Part shown: piece by piece, positions 16,035 to 24,114 of the stretch
Position numbering within the stretch: the stretch's first letter is position 1
Layout of the letters: the number at the start of each line of letters is the position of its first letter
NCBI GenBank assembly: GCA_964489835.1
Contig: CAZBBC010000045.1
Span: 1 to 28,538, forward strand
Source: CAZBBC01 sp964489835
GTDB taxonomy: Bacteria; Calditrichota; Calditrichia; JAJRVZ01
Length of the DNA: 28,538 bases
Direction: 5' to 3'
Notes under the pieces: model-generated
The model's database searches: none
What the model saw: only the letters and a program-made list of their open reading frames with translations
Told to the model about the DNA's origin: nothing
Program-made: the position numbers and the translations under genes

Positions 16035-17663
16035 TCAGCGGATGATTGAGAATTTTCCAATCTCAGATAGTCCCTCACCATTGACAAGAAATAAATAAAC
16101 ACCGGCGGCTACCTTTTGTCCACTCTCATTTTTAAGGGACCAGTAGCGAATCGTTCCCCCGCCATCACTATCAATGCGCGCTACCCGTTGGCCAAGCGTA
16201 TTGTAGATATAGAGATCGGCTTCCGGAGGAACGTTTCTGAATCGAGCGGTATTCGTGTTGCTTAGATTGACCGGATTGGGAAAGGGAAAGACCGATGTAA
16301 TATCAACCGTACCGGTTAATGACAGATTAATGATAAAATCAACATAATCATTTCCCGAATTAGTAAGGATCAGAGTCAGGGTATCCGTATCAACGGGTTC
16401 ACCGGTGATCTGTTGGGGGAGGGGATGAAATATGGAATAAGAATGACGGGTCAGCGGGCGAAAACCAGTTTCAGATACACCCCCTGCAATCCCGTCAATA
16501 CTCAGTATTTTCCCCTGCACAGGATATATTTCCAGATAACGATTAGAAATCATACTGTTCATTACATCAATATTGAGAGATTCGCTGAATTCAAAGATAT
16601 CAGCCACTTTAACACTTACCATGGGAAAATACGGTGCATCCTTAAAGAACTGATCCGCTAAGACGCGATCTCCGGTATAATATAACCACAGTCCGTATTC
16701 AGCCAAAGATTCAAGCCAGGAAGTGTTATACGCTTTTAAGACAGAACGAATGGCCGGCATAGCATAGGGATTGCGACCGGAAGCCTGTTTAATTTGATCC
16801 CAGATCGATCGGACAATACTTCGTCCATACTGTGATTCCAGCATATGTAAATACAAGCTGTTGGCATAAGGATAGTAACCCTCAAAAGAATTGAATCTGG
16901 TATTTGAGACGGTATCGAAAAACTCATCCAGATAATATAAATAATCGTTGACATTCGGGTACAGCACCTCTTCCATCCAGGTGGAAGTCATTTCATAAAA
17001 AAAGTAATCATCCGGATTGACATTATAGCCAAATTGAATGGCATGGTGGAATTCATGGGCAGCCGTTACTTTAAGTCCATCGATATCTGAGGTAGGGTAA
17101 CCAACATAGTTTTTATGCAACTCGATATAACTGGGATAATTGGCACCGGGCAGTTGGGGAATATCCGGATCCACCGGCCAGGTGATACCATAATACGGTA
17201 TCGATGAGAAATAAATGTGATAAGGAACTGCCGGCGTACCATCCGGGCCCGGCGGGGCCTGATAGCCCATCAGTTCCACTTCAACCACCCGCACGGAGTC
17301 TAATATTACCGCGGCCTTGTCGATATAATCAGGGATTCCATTGCTATCCTGATCTTCCAAAGGCACCGCATGTTTTCCGCTTTCATTCCAGTGTAACCTA
17401 AAGTATCCGGACAAAGATAATGTCGATCGCTGGCGAGCCGTATCTAATTCTACGTGTTGAACATAGGCCTGATAGAGAGCAGGATCCAACTGCTCATGAT
17501 ACCTTTGAATCATGAGACTATAACGCATACCACACTTCCTATCTTCGACCTGGTGCTGCTGCGACAGTTCACCCTTCATAAAATTTTCCAGAAAAACGAT
17601 CTCATCCTTCTGGAGTGCAAATGCATTCAGTATGAATACCAGCAGTAAAAAATATATTCTCAT
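16035..17663 (-). CDS. Secreted HExxH metalloprotease with type IX-like sorting domain
   Basis: This 542-residue protein has a signal peptide (MRIYFLLLVFILNAFA). An acidic loop DQDSNGIPDYID (about 104-115) looks calcium-binding. The zinc motif HEFHH (H203-E204-H207) lies in VTAAHEFHHAIQFGY, with a possible third ligand in STWMEEVLYP downstream. This resembles the MXAN_6640-type putative metalloproteases. The last 75 residues (from FPNPVNLSN, with YNTLGQRVARI and AAGVYLFLVN) match type IX secretion type-A sorting domains, so it should cross the outer membrane. Its ATG overlaps the der stop by 1 nt (TAATG). Proteolysis is predicted from motif only. Confidence 0.87.
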   Translation of the reverse strand: MRIYFLLLVFILNAFALQKDEIVFLENFMKGELSQQHQVEDRKCGMRYSLMIQRYHEQLDPALYQAYVQHVELDTARQRSTLSLSGYFRLHWNESGKHAVPLEDQDSNGIPDYIDKAAVILDSVRVVEVELMGYQAPPGPDGTPAVPYHIYFSSIPYYGITWPVDPDIPQLPGANYPSYIELHKNYVGYPTSDIDGLKVTAAHEFHHAIQFGYNVNPDDYFFYEMTSTWMEEVLYPNVNDYLYYLDEFFDTVSNTRFNSFEGYYPYANSLYLHMLESQYGRSIVRSIWDQIKQASGRNPYAMPAIRSVLKAYNTSWLESLAEYGLWLYYTGDRVLADQFFKDAPYFPMVSVKVADIFEFSESLNIDVMNSMISNRYLEIYPVQGKILSIDGIAGGVSETGFRPLTRHSYSIFHPLPQQITGEPVDTDTLTLILTNSGNDYVDFIINLSLTGTVDITSVFPFPNPVNLSNTNTARFRNVPPEADLYIYNTLGQRVARIDSDGGGTIRYWSLKNESGQKVAAGVYLFLVNGEGLSEIGKFSIIR

Positions 17664-18973
17664 TATTTATCCCGAAAAGATAAGGTTATGGGTACACCGG
17701 AGAACCCAAATTTCTCACGCAGCCGGTTTTCAATATAGCGCTTATAATTCTCGGCGATTAAATGGGCATGATTACTATAGAACACAAAAACCGGTGGATT
17801 CGTTTTCACCTGGGTAATATACTTAATTCGAATCTCCTTCCCTCTCACTGCCGGCGGTGTTGTTTTAGACAGGATCGGTTTAAAAAAATCATTTAATTCT
17901 GACGTAGCGATGCGTATTTTTCTGTTTGCATACACCTGGGTTGCCAGATCCAGGGCTTTGAATAATCGTTGCTTTTCTGTCACGGAAGTGAAAATAAGAG
18001 GTATAAAACGTAATTCGCCAAATTTCTCCAACACTTCTTTTTTTATTCCGTCCATTGTCCGGTGATCCTTATTAACCAGATCCCATTTATTAAATACACA
18101 TATCATCCCTTTTCGTTCCTTCGAGGCTTCCAGCAGAATCTGAATATCCTGTTTTGTGAGCCCTTTTTCGGCGTCTACCAGATATAAAACCACATCACAG
18201 CGCTTAATACTCCGATACGTTCGCAGATTGCTGTAAAATAAAATATTTTCCTTAATTTTTGTCCATTTTTTCAGACCTGCCGTATCAATGATTAAATATT
18301 CTCTTTTTTGATAGTGAAAACGGGCATCGATTGAATCTCTGGTGGTACCCGGAATCTCAGTGACGATCTGCCTGTCCTGATCTAATAAGGTGTTCACAAA
18401 TGATGATTTGCCAACATTTTCCTTACCAATCACGGCCAATTTAATGGCATCATCCTCCATTTCAATCAATGGCTTTTTTGCCAGTTTTTCAATGACTTTA
18501 TCCAGGAAATCACCGGTCTGCCTGCCGATCATTGCCGATATTGGTACAGGCTCCCCCAATCCTAATTTGTAAAATTGACCAACCTCCGGTTCATCTTTTG
18601 TAGAATCCACTTTATTTACCACGAGTAGCACATCCCGGTCGGAATTTTTCAGTAAACGGGCTAAATCATCATCAATGGTTGTAATACCGGTTCTGACATC
18701 CACCAGAAATATAATCACATCCGATTCTTCGATAGCAATTTCCACCTGCTCTTTTACCGCATTGTCGATCACATTTTTTGATTTTGGCAAATATCCACCC
18801 GTATCAACCAGCAAAAATCCCTGTCCACACCAGTCGGCCTCAGCAAAATTACGATCCCGGGTGACGCCGGGTTTATCATCAACGATCGCTTGCCTGCGGC
18901 CGATAAGACGATTAAAAAGTGTGGATTTTCCCACATTGGGTCTTCCCACAATGGTTACGACCGGTAAATTCAT
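17663..18973 (-). CDS. der: Ribosome-assembly GTPase Der (EngA)
   Basis: This 436-residue cytoplasmic protein, needed for 50S subunit maturation, has the diagnostic two tandem GTPase domains. Domain 1 has G1 GRPNVGKST (10-18), G3 DTGG and G4 NKVD. Domain 2 has G1 GKENVGKSS, G3 DTAGL and G4 NKWD. A KH-like domain fills the last 85 residues and ends near GFSGVPITLSFRDK. Length is normal. The start overlaps the stop of the radical-SAM gene by four bases (ATGA) and its stop overlaps the metalloprotease start, so three unrelated proteins are translationally coupled. Confidence 0.97.
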   Translation of the reverse strand: MNLPVVTIVGRPNVGKSTLFNRLIGRRQAIVDDKPGVTRDRNFAEADWCGQGFLLVDTGGYLPKSKNVIDNAVKEQVEIAIEESDVIIFLVDVRTGITTIDDDLARLLKNSDRDVLLVVNKVDSTKDEPEVGQFYKLGLGEPVPISAMIGRQTGDFLDKVIEKLAKKPLIEMEDDAIKLAVIGKENVGKSSFVNTLLDQDRQIVTEIPGTTRDSIDARFHYQKREYLIIDTAGLKKWTKIKENILFYSNLRTYRSIKRCDVVLYLVDAEKGLTKQDIQILLEASKERKGMICVFNKWDLVNKDHRTMDGIKKEVLEKFGELRFIPLIFTSVTEKQRLFKALDLATQVYANRKIRIATSELNDFFKPILSKTTPPAVRGKEIRIKYITQVKTNPPVFVFYSNHAHLIAENYKRYIENRLREKFGFSGVPITLSFRDK

Positions 18974-20271
18974 GCCGATGCCCCCAGTTTCTTTAAAACC
19001 TCCCCGATCTTTGATAAAGGATCGTTGTACACATAGACTTTTGTTTGCAACACCTTTTCCAACCGATCAATTGACCAGTTATCCAGTAACAGCCCGTCAT
19101 GATTCAGGATACGCGGCGGGAGGAATACATAATTTCCTAATTCCCGATCTTTCAGTTGTTCGTAAATATCCTGGCCCACCAGTAATCCGGAAACTTCGAT
19201 TGAGTGACCATAGAAATTATTTTTTACGGGAATACAATCAATTGCCATATTCCGTATTTTTCTCAATTTTGACAGAATATACTTATCAAGATTCCCGGCA
19301 GCCAGGGTGCCGGTTACCCATGAAATACGGCAGGGACTCGCCATTTTATCCGGTAATTGAAATGACTCCTGTTCAAATTTATCAATCATATACCTGAATT
19401 CACCGACTCCGTTCTCAATTTGAAAAAACGCATCATAATAGTTAGTATCCGGCAGGGGTTTCCGGGCTTTTATAAAAAACTCATCGGCCAGATAGATAAA
19501 AGAATTGCCCAATTCTGATCGCAGCCGGCGGCGGAAATCATTGGTATATTTGATCATCTGCCGCAGTTCATCCATGCTGTGAAGGCGTAAATTGTATAAT
19601 TTATCGCGATGACGGGTCAAGCCTACCGGTACGACAGCAATGGATCTGACACCCGGATAAAAGGATTTCAGGTCATTCACCGTTTGATCGAAAATGACCC
19701 CGTCGTTTATCCCCGGACATAAAACGATCTGTGCATGTAATTCGATACCACCTTTGACCAGAAAACTTATTTTTTCCAACAGATGATCATCCCTTTTTAT
19801 TCCAAGCAATAGTTTCCTTGTTCTCTCTTCGGTGGCATGGACAGAAATATAAAGGGGAGATAATTTCTGCTCGACGATACGTTCCAACTCCTTTCGTTTA
19901 ACGGTTGTTAAGGTGACATAGTGCCCGTATAGAAAGGAGAAGCGGTAATCTTCATCCTTGAAATACAGGGCACGACGCATGCCTTTAGGATTTTGATAGA
20001 CAAAGCAAAACACACAGTTGTTTCCGCAGGTTTTCATTTTCATTGCTTCAAATTCTATCCCGATATCTTCATTGAACTCCTTTTCAATTTCAAACAGGAT
20101 CTGCTCGTTCTTCCTTTGAATAAGTAAATCGATGGTCTCCTCGGCAGCATGGTAACGAAAATCCAGGGTATCATGGACCGCTTTGTTATTAACCATCACG
20201 ACTCTATCGCCGGCACGAATTTCCAGATCGGAAGCAATACTATTTGGATGTATTTTTGTTATTCCAAGCAT
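18970..20271 (-). CDS. DUF512 radical-SAM protein with N-terminal PDZ-like domain
   Basis: This protein has 433 residues from the ATG at 20271; a GTG at 20277 would add two. Residues 1-55 look like a PDZ domain (ASDLEIRAGDRVVMVNN). A CX3CX2C iron-sulfur motif follows (C82, C86, C89 in CGNNCVFCFV), then NPKGMRRALYFKDEDYRFSF and a TIM-barrel-like region. The C-terminal DUF512 part contains PCRISWVTGTLA and VSGLLVGQDI. The family is widespread in clostridia and cyanobacteria, but its reaction is unknown. It overlaps der by four bases. From general knowledge, DUF512 genes also sit beside der in clostridia, so the pairing may reflect a link with ribosome or tRNA maturation (inference). Confidence 0.9.
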   Translation of the reverse strand: MLGITKIHPNSIASDLEIRAGDRVVMVNNKAVHDTLDFRYHAAEETIDLLIQRKNEQILFEIEKEFNEDIGIEFEAMKMKTCGNNCVFCFVYQNPKGMRRALYFKDEDYRFSFLYGHYVTLTTVKRKELERIVEQKLSPLYISVHATEERTRKLLLGIKRDDHLLEKISFLVKGGIELHAQIVLCPGINDGVIFDQTVNDLKSFYPGVRSIAVVPVGLTRHRDKLYNLRLHSMDELRQMIKYTNDFRRRLRSELGNSFIYLADEFFIKARKPLPDTNYYDAFFQIENGVGEFRYMIDKFEQESFQLPDKMASPCRISWVTGTLAAGNLDKYILSKLRKIRNMAIDCIPVKNNFYGHSIEVSGLLVGQDIYEQLKDRELGNYVFLPPRILNHDGLLLDNWSIDRLEKVLQTKVYVYNDPLSKIGEVLKKLGASA

Positions 20272-20305
20272 ATACACTCATATTGTGATTTACTTAACTA
20301 TAGAA

Positions 20306-20334
20306 AATTTAATACTTTAGAGGAACTAATTCAA
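20306..20334 (-). promoter_or_regulatory. Possible promoter for the DUF512-der-metalloprotease operon
   Basis: On the minus strand TTGAAT (20329-20334) and TAAATT (20306-20311) are separated by 17 bp and lie about 35 nt before the start codon. The match is moderate in A/T-rich DNA, but it is well placed and no other gene lies upstream on that strand until 21197. Confidence 0.35.
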
Positions 20335-20369
20335 GCAGACATGACAATAGTTAATATTTCGATATCATG

Positions 20370-20608
20370 AGTGTTCGGTTTAAAAAAAAATGATTCAATT
20401 AAGGATTAAAAAAAAATCATCCCCAAACCTGCGTCTAAGCCGCATCTTCGACCTTCTCTTGAAAAGAGAAGGGGCTCCCTAAAGTCCCTCTCTTTCCAAG
20501 AGAGGGATTTAGGGTGAGTTCTTTTAATCAAGTTTTTGTGTTTCTTAAAACGATATACCATTTGATTTTCTGGTGATAAATGCTAATGAATATAGTATTA
20601 ACTGGACA
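20370..20608 (+). mobile_element. MITE-like element, copy 3 (non-coding)
   Basis: This element is in the same orientation as the copy at 15258-15493. Its left end AGTGTTCGGTTTAAA (20370-20384) and right end TTAACTGGACA (20598-20608) are degenerate versions of the 12-bp inverted ends. The left flank with AATGATTCAATT matches copy 1 better than copy 2. The internal hairpin is CCCTCTCTTTCC/AAGAGAGGG (about 20486-20507). No protein is encoded. Confidence 0.7.
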
Positions 20609-20629
20609 ATCATGATTTTTTATTATTAA

Positions 20630-20731
20630 AACATAATGTGTACACTTTTTTGTCCCGTTAGGGACATCATATTTATAGCAAAAACAAATCCTATGAAAAG
20701 CCTGGTCCCCTCAGGTACGTAATATTTACTT
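20630..20731 (+). repeat. Second copy of the GTCCC paired-hairpin repeat
   Basis: This is a near-identical direct copy of 15690-15786, with hairpin 20652-20665 (GTCCCGTTAGGGAC) intact and the second, 20705-20718 (GTCCCCTCAGGTAC), decayed. The inverted right-hand pair found at 15851-15916 is missing; similarity stops after AATATTTACT. As at the first locus, it lies immediately right of a MITE-like copy. Confidence 0.7.
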
Positions 20732-20806
20732 TACTCATCATTCAAATCTGATTTGGTCAGGGATGTTCGAAATTGAAGGTCTATTATAATCCAATGTAAG
20801 AAAGTA

Positions 20807-21100
20807 CCATTGTTTATTGAGATAGATGGTGTGACTCACAATGGTAAATAGAGTTATGACAAACGAAGAGAAAATAGACTAAGAGAATTAGGGTTTAAGT
20901 TTAAGGTACTCAGGTTTGATGGATACTATGTATTAAATAAGATCATGGGCGCATTAGAATTGATGATGGGGTGTATAGAAGGACTAGGGAAAATACACCC
21001 CCATCAATCCCCTCCGCCAGTGGGCGGATCTTGGACGCTGAATAGGGGGGAAGGATCCGATTCCTCCTTTGAAAAGGGGCTGGGGAAATGCTTTTTTTAA
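20807..21100 (+). pseudogene. Broken DUF559 (Vsr-fold endonuclease-like) gene
   Basis: Translating from 20807 gives PLFIEIDGVTHNGK, a TAG stop at 20849-20851, then SYDKRRENRLRELGFK and KVLRFDGYYVLNKIMGALE, ending at a TAA at 21098. The IEIDG-x-H, yDxxRxxxLxxxGf and vLRF motifs are those of the DUF559 family, which shares the Vsr/PD-(D/E)XK nuclease fold. The in-frame stop, the missing start and the N-terminal half lost upstream mark it as a remnant. The last 40 codons run into a C/G-rich repeat (21001-21085) of the type seen at 5333-5422. Confidence 0.7.
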
Positions 21101-21196
21101 GCCAACAAAAATAATAAGTAAAATGGAAAATATTTTTACCTAAGTATCATGTGCCAAATTTAAAATAACCGGTAAAAAACACCTTGCTGTGATTTA

Positions 21197-21940
21197 TTAT
21201 TTCAGCTGAGCATCACGTTCTTTATTCCATTTCACCCAATCCAGTTTGGCATCTTGCTCCAGGTTAAAATCTGATTTGGCATAAGATCCATCGGGGCGCA
21301 CGACAATCTGCTGCTGCGCTTTAACAATCTCAAACCATTGTGCCATCGAAACCTGGCGTGGTCCGGCAACCTGGGTGGGAGCCTGGACTTGTCTCGGTTG
21401 ACCGGGTGCAACACCCATTCCCTGTTGACCCCCTGCGGCGGCGGCCGGTCGAACATCTACCTGACCCTGATAGACAAGCACCTGGGTGGAGGAATCGGCA
21501 CCGGCATTCATACGATAAATCGTACCTCGTACAGCCACAACAGCAGCGGGTGATTTCAGTTTCCAGGAATCTTTACCGCGAATCAATTTTTTCAAATTTG
21601 CCCATAATTTCCCAATGGACAATTTTGATTCAACCTCTTTTTTTTCATCGCTCACCGATACTTTTTCAACCGTGTAAATAGACTGTTCGTCAATACGAAC
21701 AACACTGCCGTCGTCATAGGTCAATTCACAGCGGGATTGCTTTTTTGTTTCAATTTTATCACCATTTTTAATCGGCATATTAAAGGTGGCTTTCCGGAAT
21801 CTTGTATCACCCTTTCCTAATAGTAATACATTTCCCAATGGGAATGTAATCTTGCCAACCGATGGCAGTTCAGGAGTAAATGAAATAACCAGTAAGCCTG
21901 CCAGAAATATGAGAAATATTTTGGTTGTGATATGTTTCAT
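21197..21940 (-). CDS. Exported FecR-domain protein
   Basis: This 247-residue protein has a signal peptide (KIFLIFLAGLLVISF). Residues 27-160 match a FecR domain: GKITFPLGNVLLL, NMPIKNGDKIETKKQSRCEL, DDGSVVRIDEQS, and KSPAAVVAVRGTIYRM near the end. The C-terminal third is rich in Gly, Gln, Pro and Ala and ends in a charged stretch. Outside TonB signalling systems such domains occur in secreted or peptidoglycan-associated proteins, and no sigma factor or TonB receptor is nearby. It starts 10 nt after the CsgG-like gene, whose TAG stop forms part of the TAGGAAAA ribosome site. It is the last gene of the envelope operon. Confidence 0.88.
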   Translation of the reverse strand: MKHITTKIFLIFLAGLLVISFTPELPSVGKITFPLGNVLLLGKGDTRFRKATFNMPIKNGDKIETKKQSRCELTYDDGSVVRIDEQSIYTVEKVSVSDEKKEVESKLSIGKLWANLKKLIRGKDSWKLKSPAAVVAVRGTIYRMNAGADSSTQVLVYQGQVDVRPAAAAGGQQGMGVAPGQPRQVQAPTQVAGPRQVSMAQWFEIVKAQQQIVVRPDGSYAKSDFNLEQDAKLDWVKWNKERDAQLK

Positions 21941-21949
21941 GGAGTTTTC

Positions 21950-22849
21950 CTATTTTATTCTTATAAGATCCCCGGCATCAAATCCTGTACCGCTTTTAAC
22001 GATTGCTTTACCGGCTTTACCATCAGCAATATCACCGGTATACTGGATGGTCCCGATTTTTGATTCTTCCGAACCCAGGGATATTCCCGTATCCGGATCA
22101 ATCAATTCTTCACCCGGACGGTACACACTAAAGACCATACCCGGCTCTACGCCACCTTTCGAACCCGGTTTCATAAAAATAGTCGTTCCGCTGGCTTTGA
22201 TAATTTTTCCCTCCCAGGGAAGACCTTTCATTCCCTCGGTAACATACTCGACACACTGGTTGATCGACTCTCTGGATGCTTTGCCCAGTTGTGTGTTGTC
22301 CCAGGTTTTGGAATTATGAAAATCGATGTCTTCAAAGCCAACATTATCCAGGCCGGTAGAACTATCTTCGCCTTCGGCTGTTTTAGCCAATTCGATTACC
22401 CCGGTATTGGTATTGATAAACCTTATATCTACAGTTACCCGGGCGGTCGTGGTGGAAACACCAAGATTAAAGACCCCGATACCGCCTCCAACCTTACTTT
22501 TCTTACTGCCAAATTCAGTAATACTGCCGGTAATAATTCTCTGCACCCCTAACAACTGGCCTACTTTTGCGGCCGATTGGGGTGTTACTGTGCCGGTCAT
22601 ACCCAATCCTTGCTCTTTCAATACCTCATCCAGTTCTTCACGCTCAATAACCGTAAACCGATCACTTTCAACAAGGGCGGTAACAAGCATATCGGCCACA
22701 CCCGTGCCAATATTATGCCCATAGCCGGAACGGTCTTCAAAATTTATGACAGCCACTCTTTTCTTGAGAGCGTTCAAATCCTGTGCGGAAATCTGAAGAC
22801 AAAAAATCGCTAAGAGAAGAATTGTAATAACCGTTAAATACCTCATCAT
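21950..22849 (-). CDS. CsgG/FlgO-like outer-membrane assembly protein
   Basis: This 299-residue protein has a cleavable signal peptide (TVITILLLAIFCLQISA). Residues 28-200 match the CsgG family: KKRVAVINFEDRSG, GTGVADMLVTALVESDRFTVIEREELDEVLKEQ, and VGQLLGVQRIITGSITEFG. CsgG forms an outer-membrane pore for curli subunits, and the FlgO relatives belong to flagellar outer-membrane structures. A C-terminal domain (about 205-299, EGKIIKASGTTIFMKPG and VEPGMVFSVYRPG) resembles the C-terminal part of FlgT. There is no lipobox cysteine, unlike CsgG itself. The GGAGG ribosome site before the ATG lies in the 19-nt gap after the FlgT-like gene. Confidence 0.88.
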   Translation of the reverse strand: MMRYLTVITILLLAIFCLQISAQDLNALKKRVAVINFEDRSGYGHNIGTGVADMLVTALVESDRFTVIEREELDEVLKEQGLGMTGTVTPQSAAKVGQLLGVQRIITGSITEFGSKKSKVGGGIGVFNLGVSTTTARVTVDIRFINTNTGVIELAKTAEGEDSSTGLDNVGFEDIDFHNSKTWDNTQLGKASRESINQCVEYVTEGMKGLPWEGKIIKASGTTIFMKPGSKGGVEPGMVFSVYRPGEELIDPDTGISLGSEESKIGTIQYTGDIADGKAGKAIVKSGTGFDAGDLIRIK

Positions 22850-22868
22850 TATTATACCTCCAATGTTT

Positions 22869-24059
22869 TTAGTTTTCCGCGGGTTGTACGATCTGTACCG
22901 ATATCTTATTTTGTGTCAGACCAGTCACCTGCAATTTCAAACCTTCAATTTCCTTCGCTTCCAGCTCGGATGCCATTTGCTCAGCCGTACCTTTGGTATC
23001 AATGTCAAAAAAGGCTGTACCACTGGCAAAACTGCGTTGGTTGATCGCTTGTATCCCACGGATATAAAATTTCAGACTATTTTTTAATGTATTCAATTGA
23101 CTGAAACTGGCAATATTAGTGATCTGCAATTGTACCTGACCACCTGAATATACATCTTTTTGCCAAGCGGCTACAATCTTATCCTTCAACTCCAGGGCTG
23201 CCTTTTTAGCTGCTTTCTGCAATGCCTGTGTTCCTCCGGTAATTTCATCGATATGAGCGGCACGATCATAGGCGGAAGCAACGGCAATTATTTTAGCATC
23301 ATCGGCCTGTATCACCCTTAGATTAAGATTTGCCTGACAGGATTTAAATCCGGCATTACGTACCACATCCGGGCCTCCGGAAGCAACTTTGGAGACCGCG
23401 GTTCCTGTGATTACTATTTCGGCCCCTAATCGAGTGGCAATACTGGCCGCCGCACTGGCATCTCCTCTTAAAGCCGAACTGATAACGTCATTGGCAATAG
23501 CTACTTTCGACTGGGTGGGATCAACAAACGGGAATCCGAAATTCATGAGCTCATTCATAATGGCGGTTTCGGTCGTATTCATATCCATGCCGAATTGATG
23601 ATAATGCTCGGCAATATTTTTTTCCTGTATCAGAACCATGGTACGCGGTTTGCCTTTACGGCTCAACAAGACACCAATAGCTTCCAAATCTGATTGAAGA
23701 TCAGAAACCTTAACAACCGCCCTGATCGTTACTTCTATTGCATTATCCAGTTGTTTATTGGCTGAAATGATATCATACTTCTGAACATAACCCTTGGTTC
23801 GGGTGTAAATCTGATCCTCAACCGTTTGATAATTTTCAACCAAAACCTCTGATTCTACCATCGTCCCGACAACCTGTTCAACCGCATTGCGCAAGGCAGC
23901 CGTGATCCCATCTTCCCTGGCTTTTACTTCATCGCCGGCTAATATTGCTCCTAATCCTTTGGCAATCACTTCCTTCGAATCTGATGGTACCGGAAGATTG
24001 GTTTGAGCCCAGATACATGTACTGAAACATAAAAATAATGTAATAAATATTTTTTTCAT
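22869..24059 (-). CDS. FlgT-like exported protein
   Basis: This 396-residue protein has a signal peptide (MKKIFITLFLCFSTCIWAQ). Residues 30-130 look like the FlgT N-terminal domain: EVKAREDGITAALRNAVEQVVG, then EVLVENYQTVEDQIYTRTKG and a beta-rich end. Residues 135-300 resemble the CsgG/TolB-N-like middle domain (ETAIMNELMNFGFPFVD, ATRLGAEIVITGTAVS). The C-terminal region (305-396, VQLQITNIASFSQLNTLKNSL) looks like a small alpha/beta domain. In Vibrio FlgT forms the periplasmic H-ring of the flagellar motor, but no motor gene is present here. The family assignment is by pattern, not by alignment. It starts 56 nt after the SLH gene. Confidence 0.75.
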   Translation of the reverse strand: MKKIFITLFLCFSTCIWAQTNLPVPSDSKEVIAKGLGAILAGDEVKAREDGITAALRNAVEQVVGTMVESEVLVENYQTVEDQIYTRTKGYVQKYDIISANKQLDNAIEVTIRAVVKVSDLQSDLEAIGVLLSRKGKPRTMVLIQEKNIAEHYHQFGMDMNTTETAIMNELMNFGFPFVDPTQSKVAIANDVISSALRGDASAAASIATRLGAEIVITGTAVSKVASGGPDVVRNAGFKSCQANLNLRVIQADDAKIIAVASAYDRAAHIDEITGGTQALQKAAKKAALELKDKIVAAWQKDVYSGGQVQLQITNIASFSQLNTLKNSLKFYIRGIQAINQRSFASGTAFFDIDTKGTAEQMASELEAKEIEGLKLQVTGLTQNKISVQIVQPAEN

Positions 24060-24114
24060 AGTTAGATTCCTGCCACTAATAATTAACTGAAGGTTGATGC
24101 ATCAAACACCCCAA

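Noticed and set aside
18675..19397. A 240-codon plus-strand open frame crossing the der/DUF512 junction
   Set aside because: It is fully antisense to two well-supported genes, has low-complexity Ser/Thr/Pro composition and no ribosome site.
21786..22319. A 177-codon plus-strand open frame over the FecR/CsgG junction
   Set aside because: It is antisense to two exported-protein genes with strong family motifs and good ribosome sites, and shows no motif of its own.
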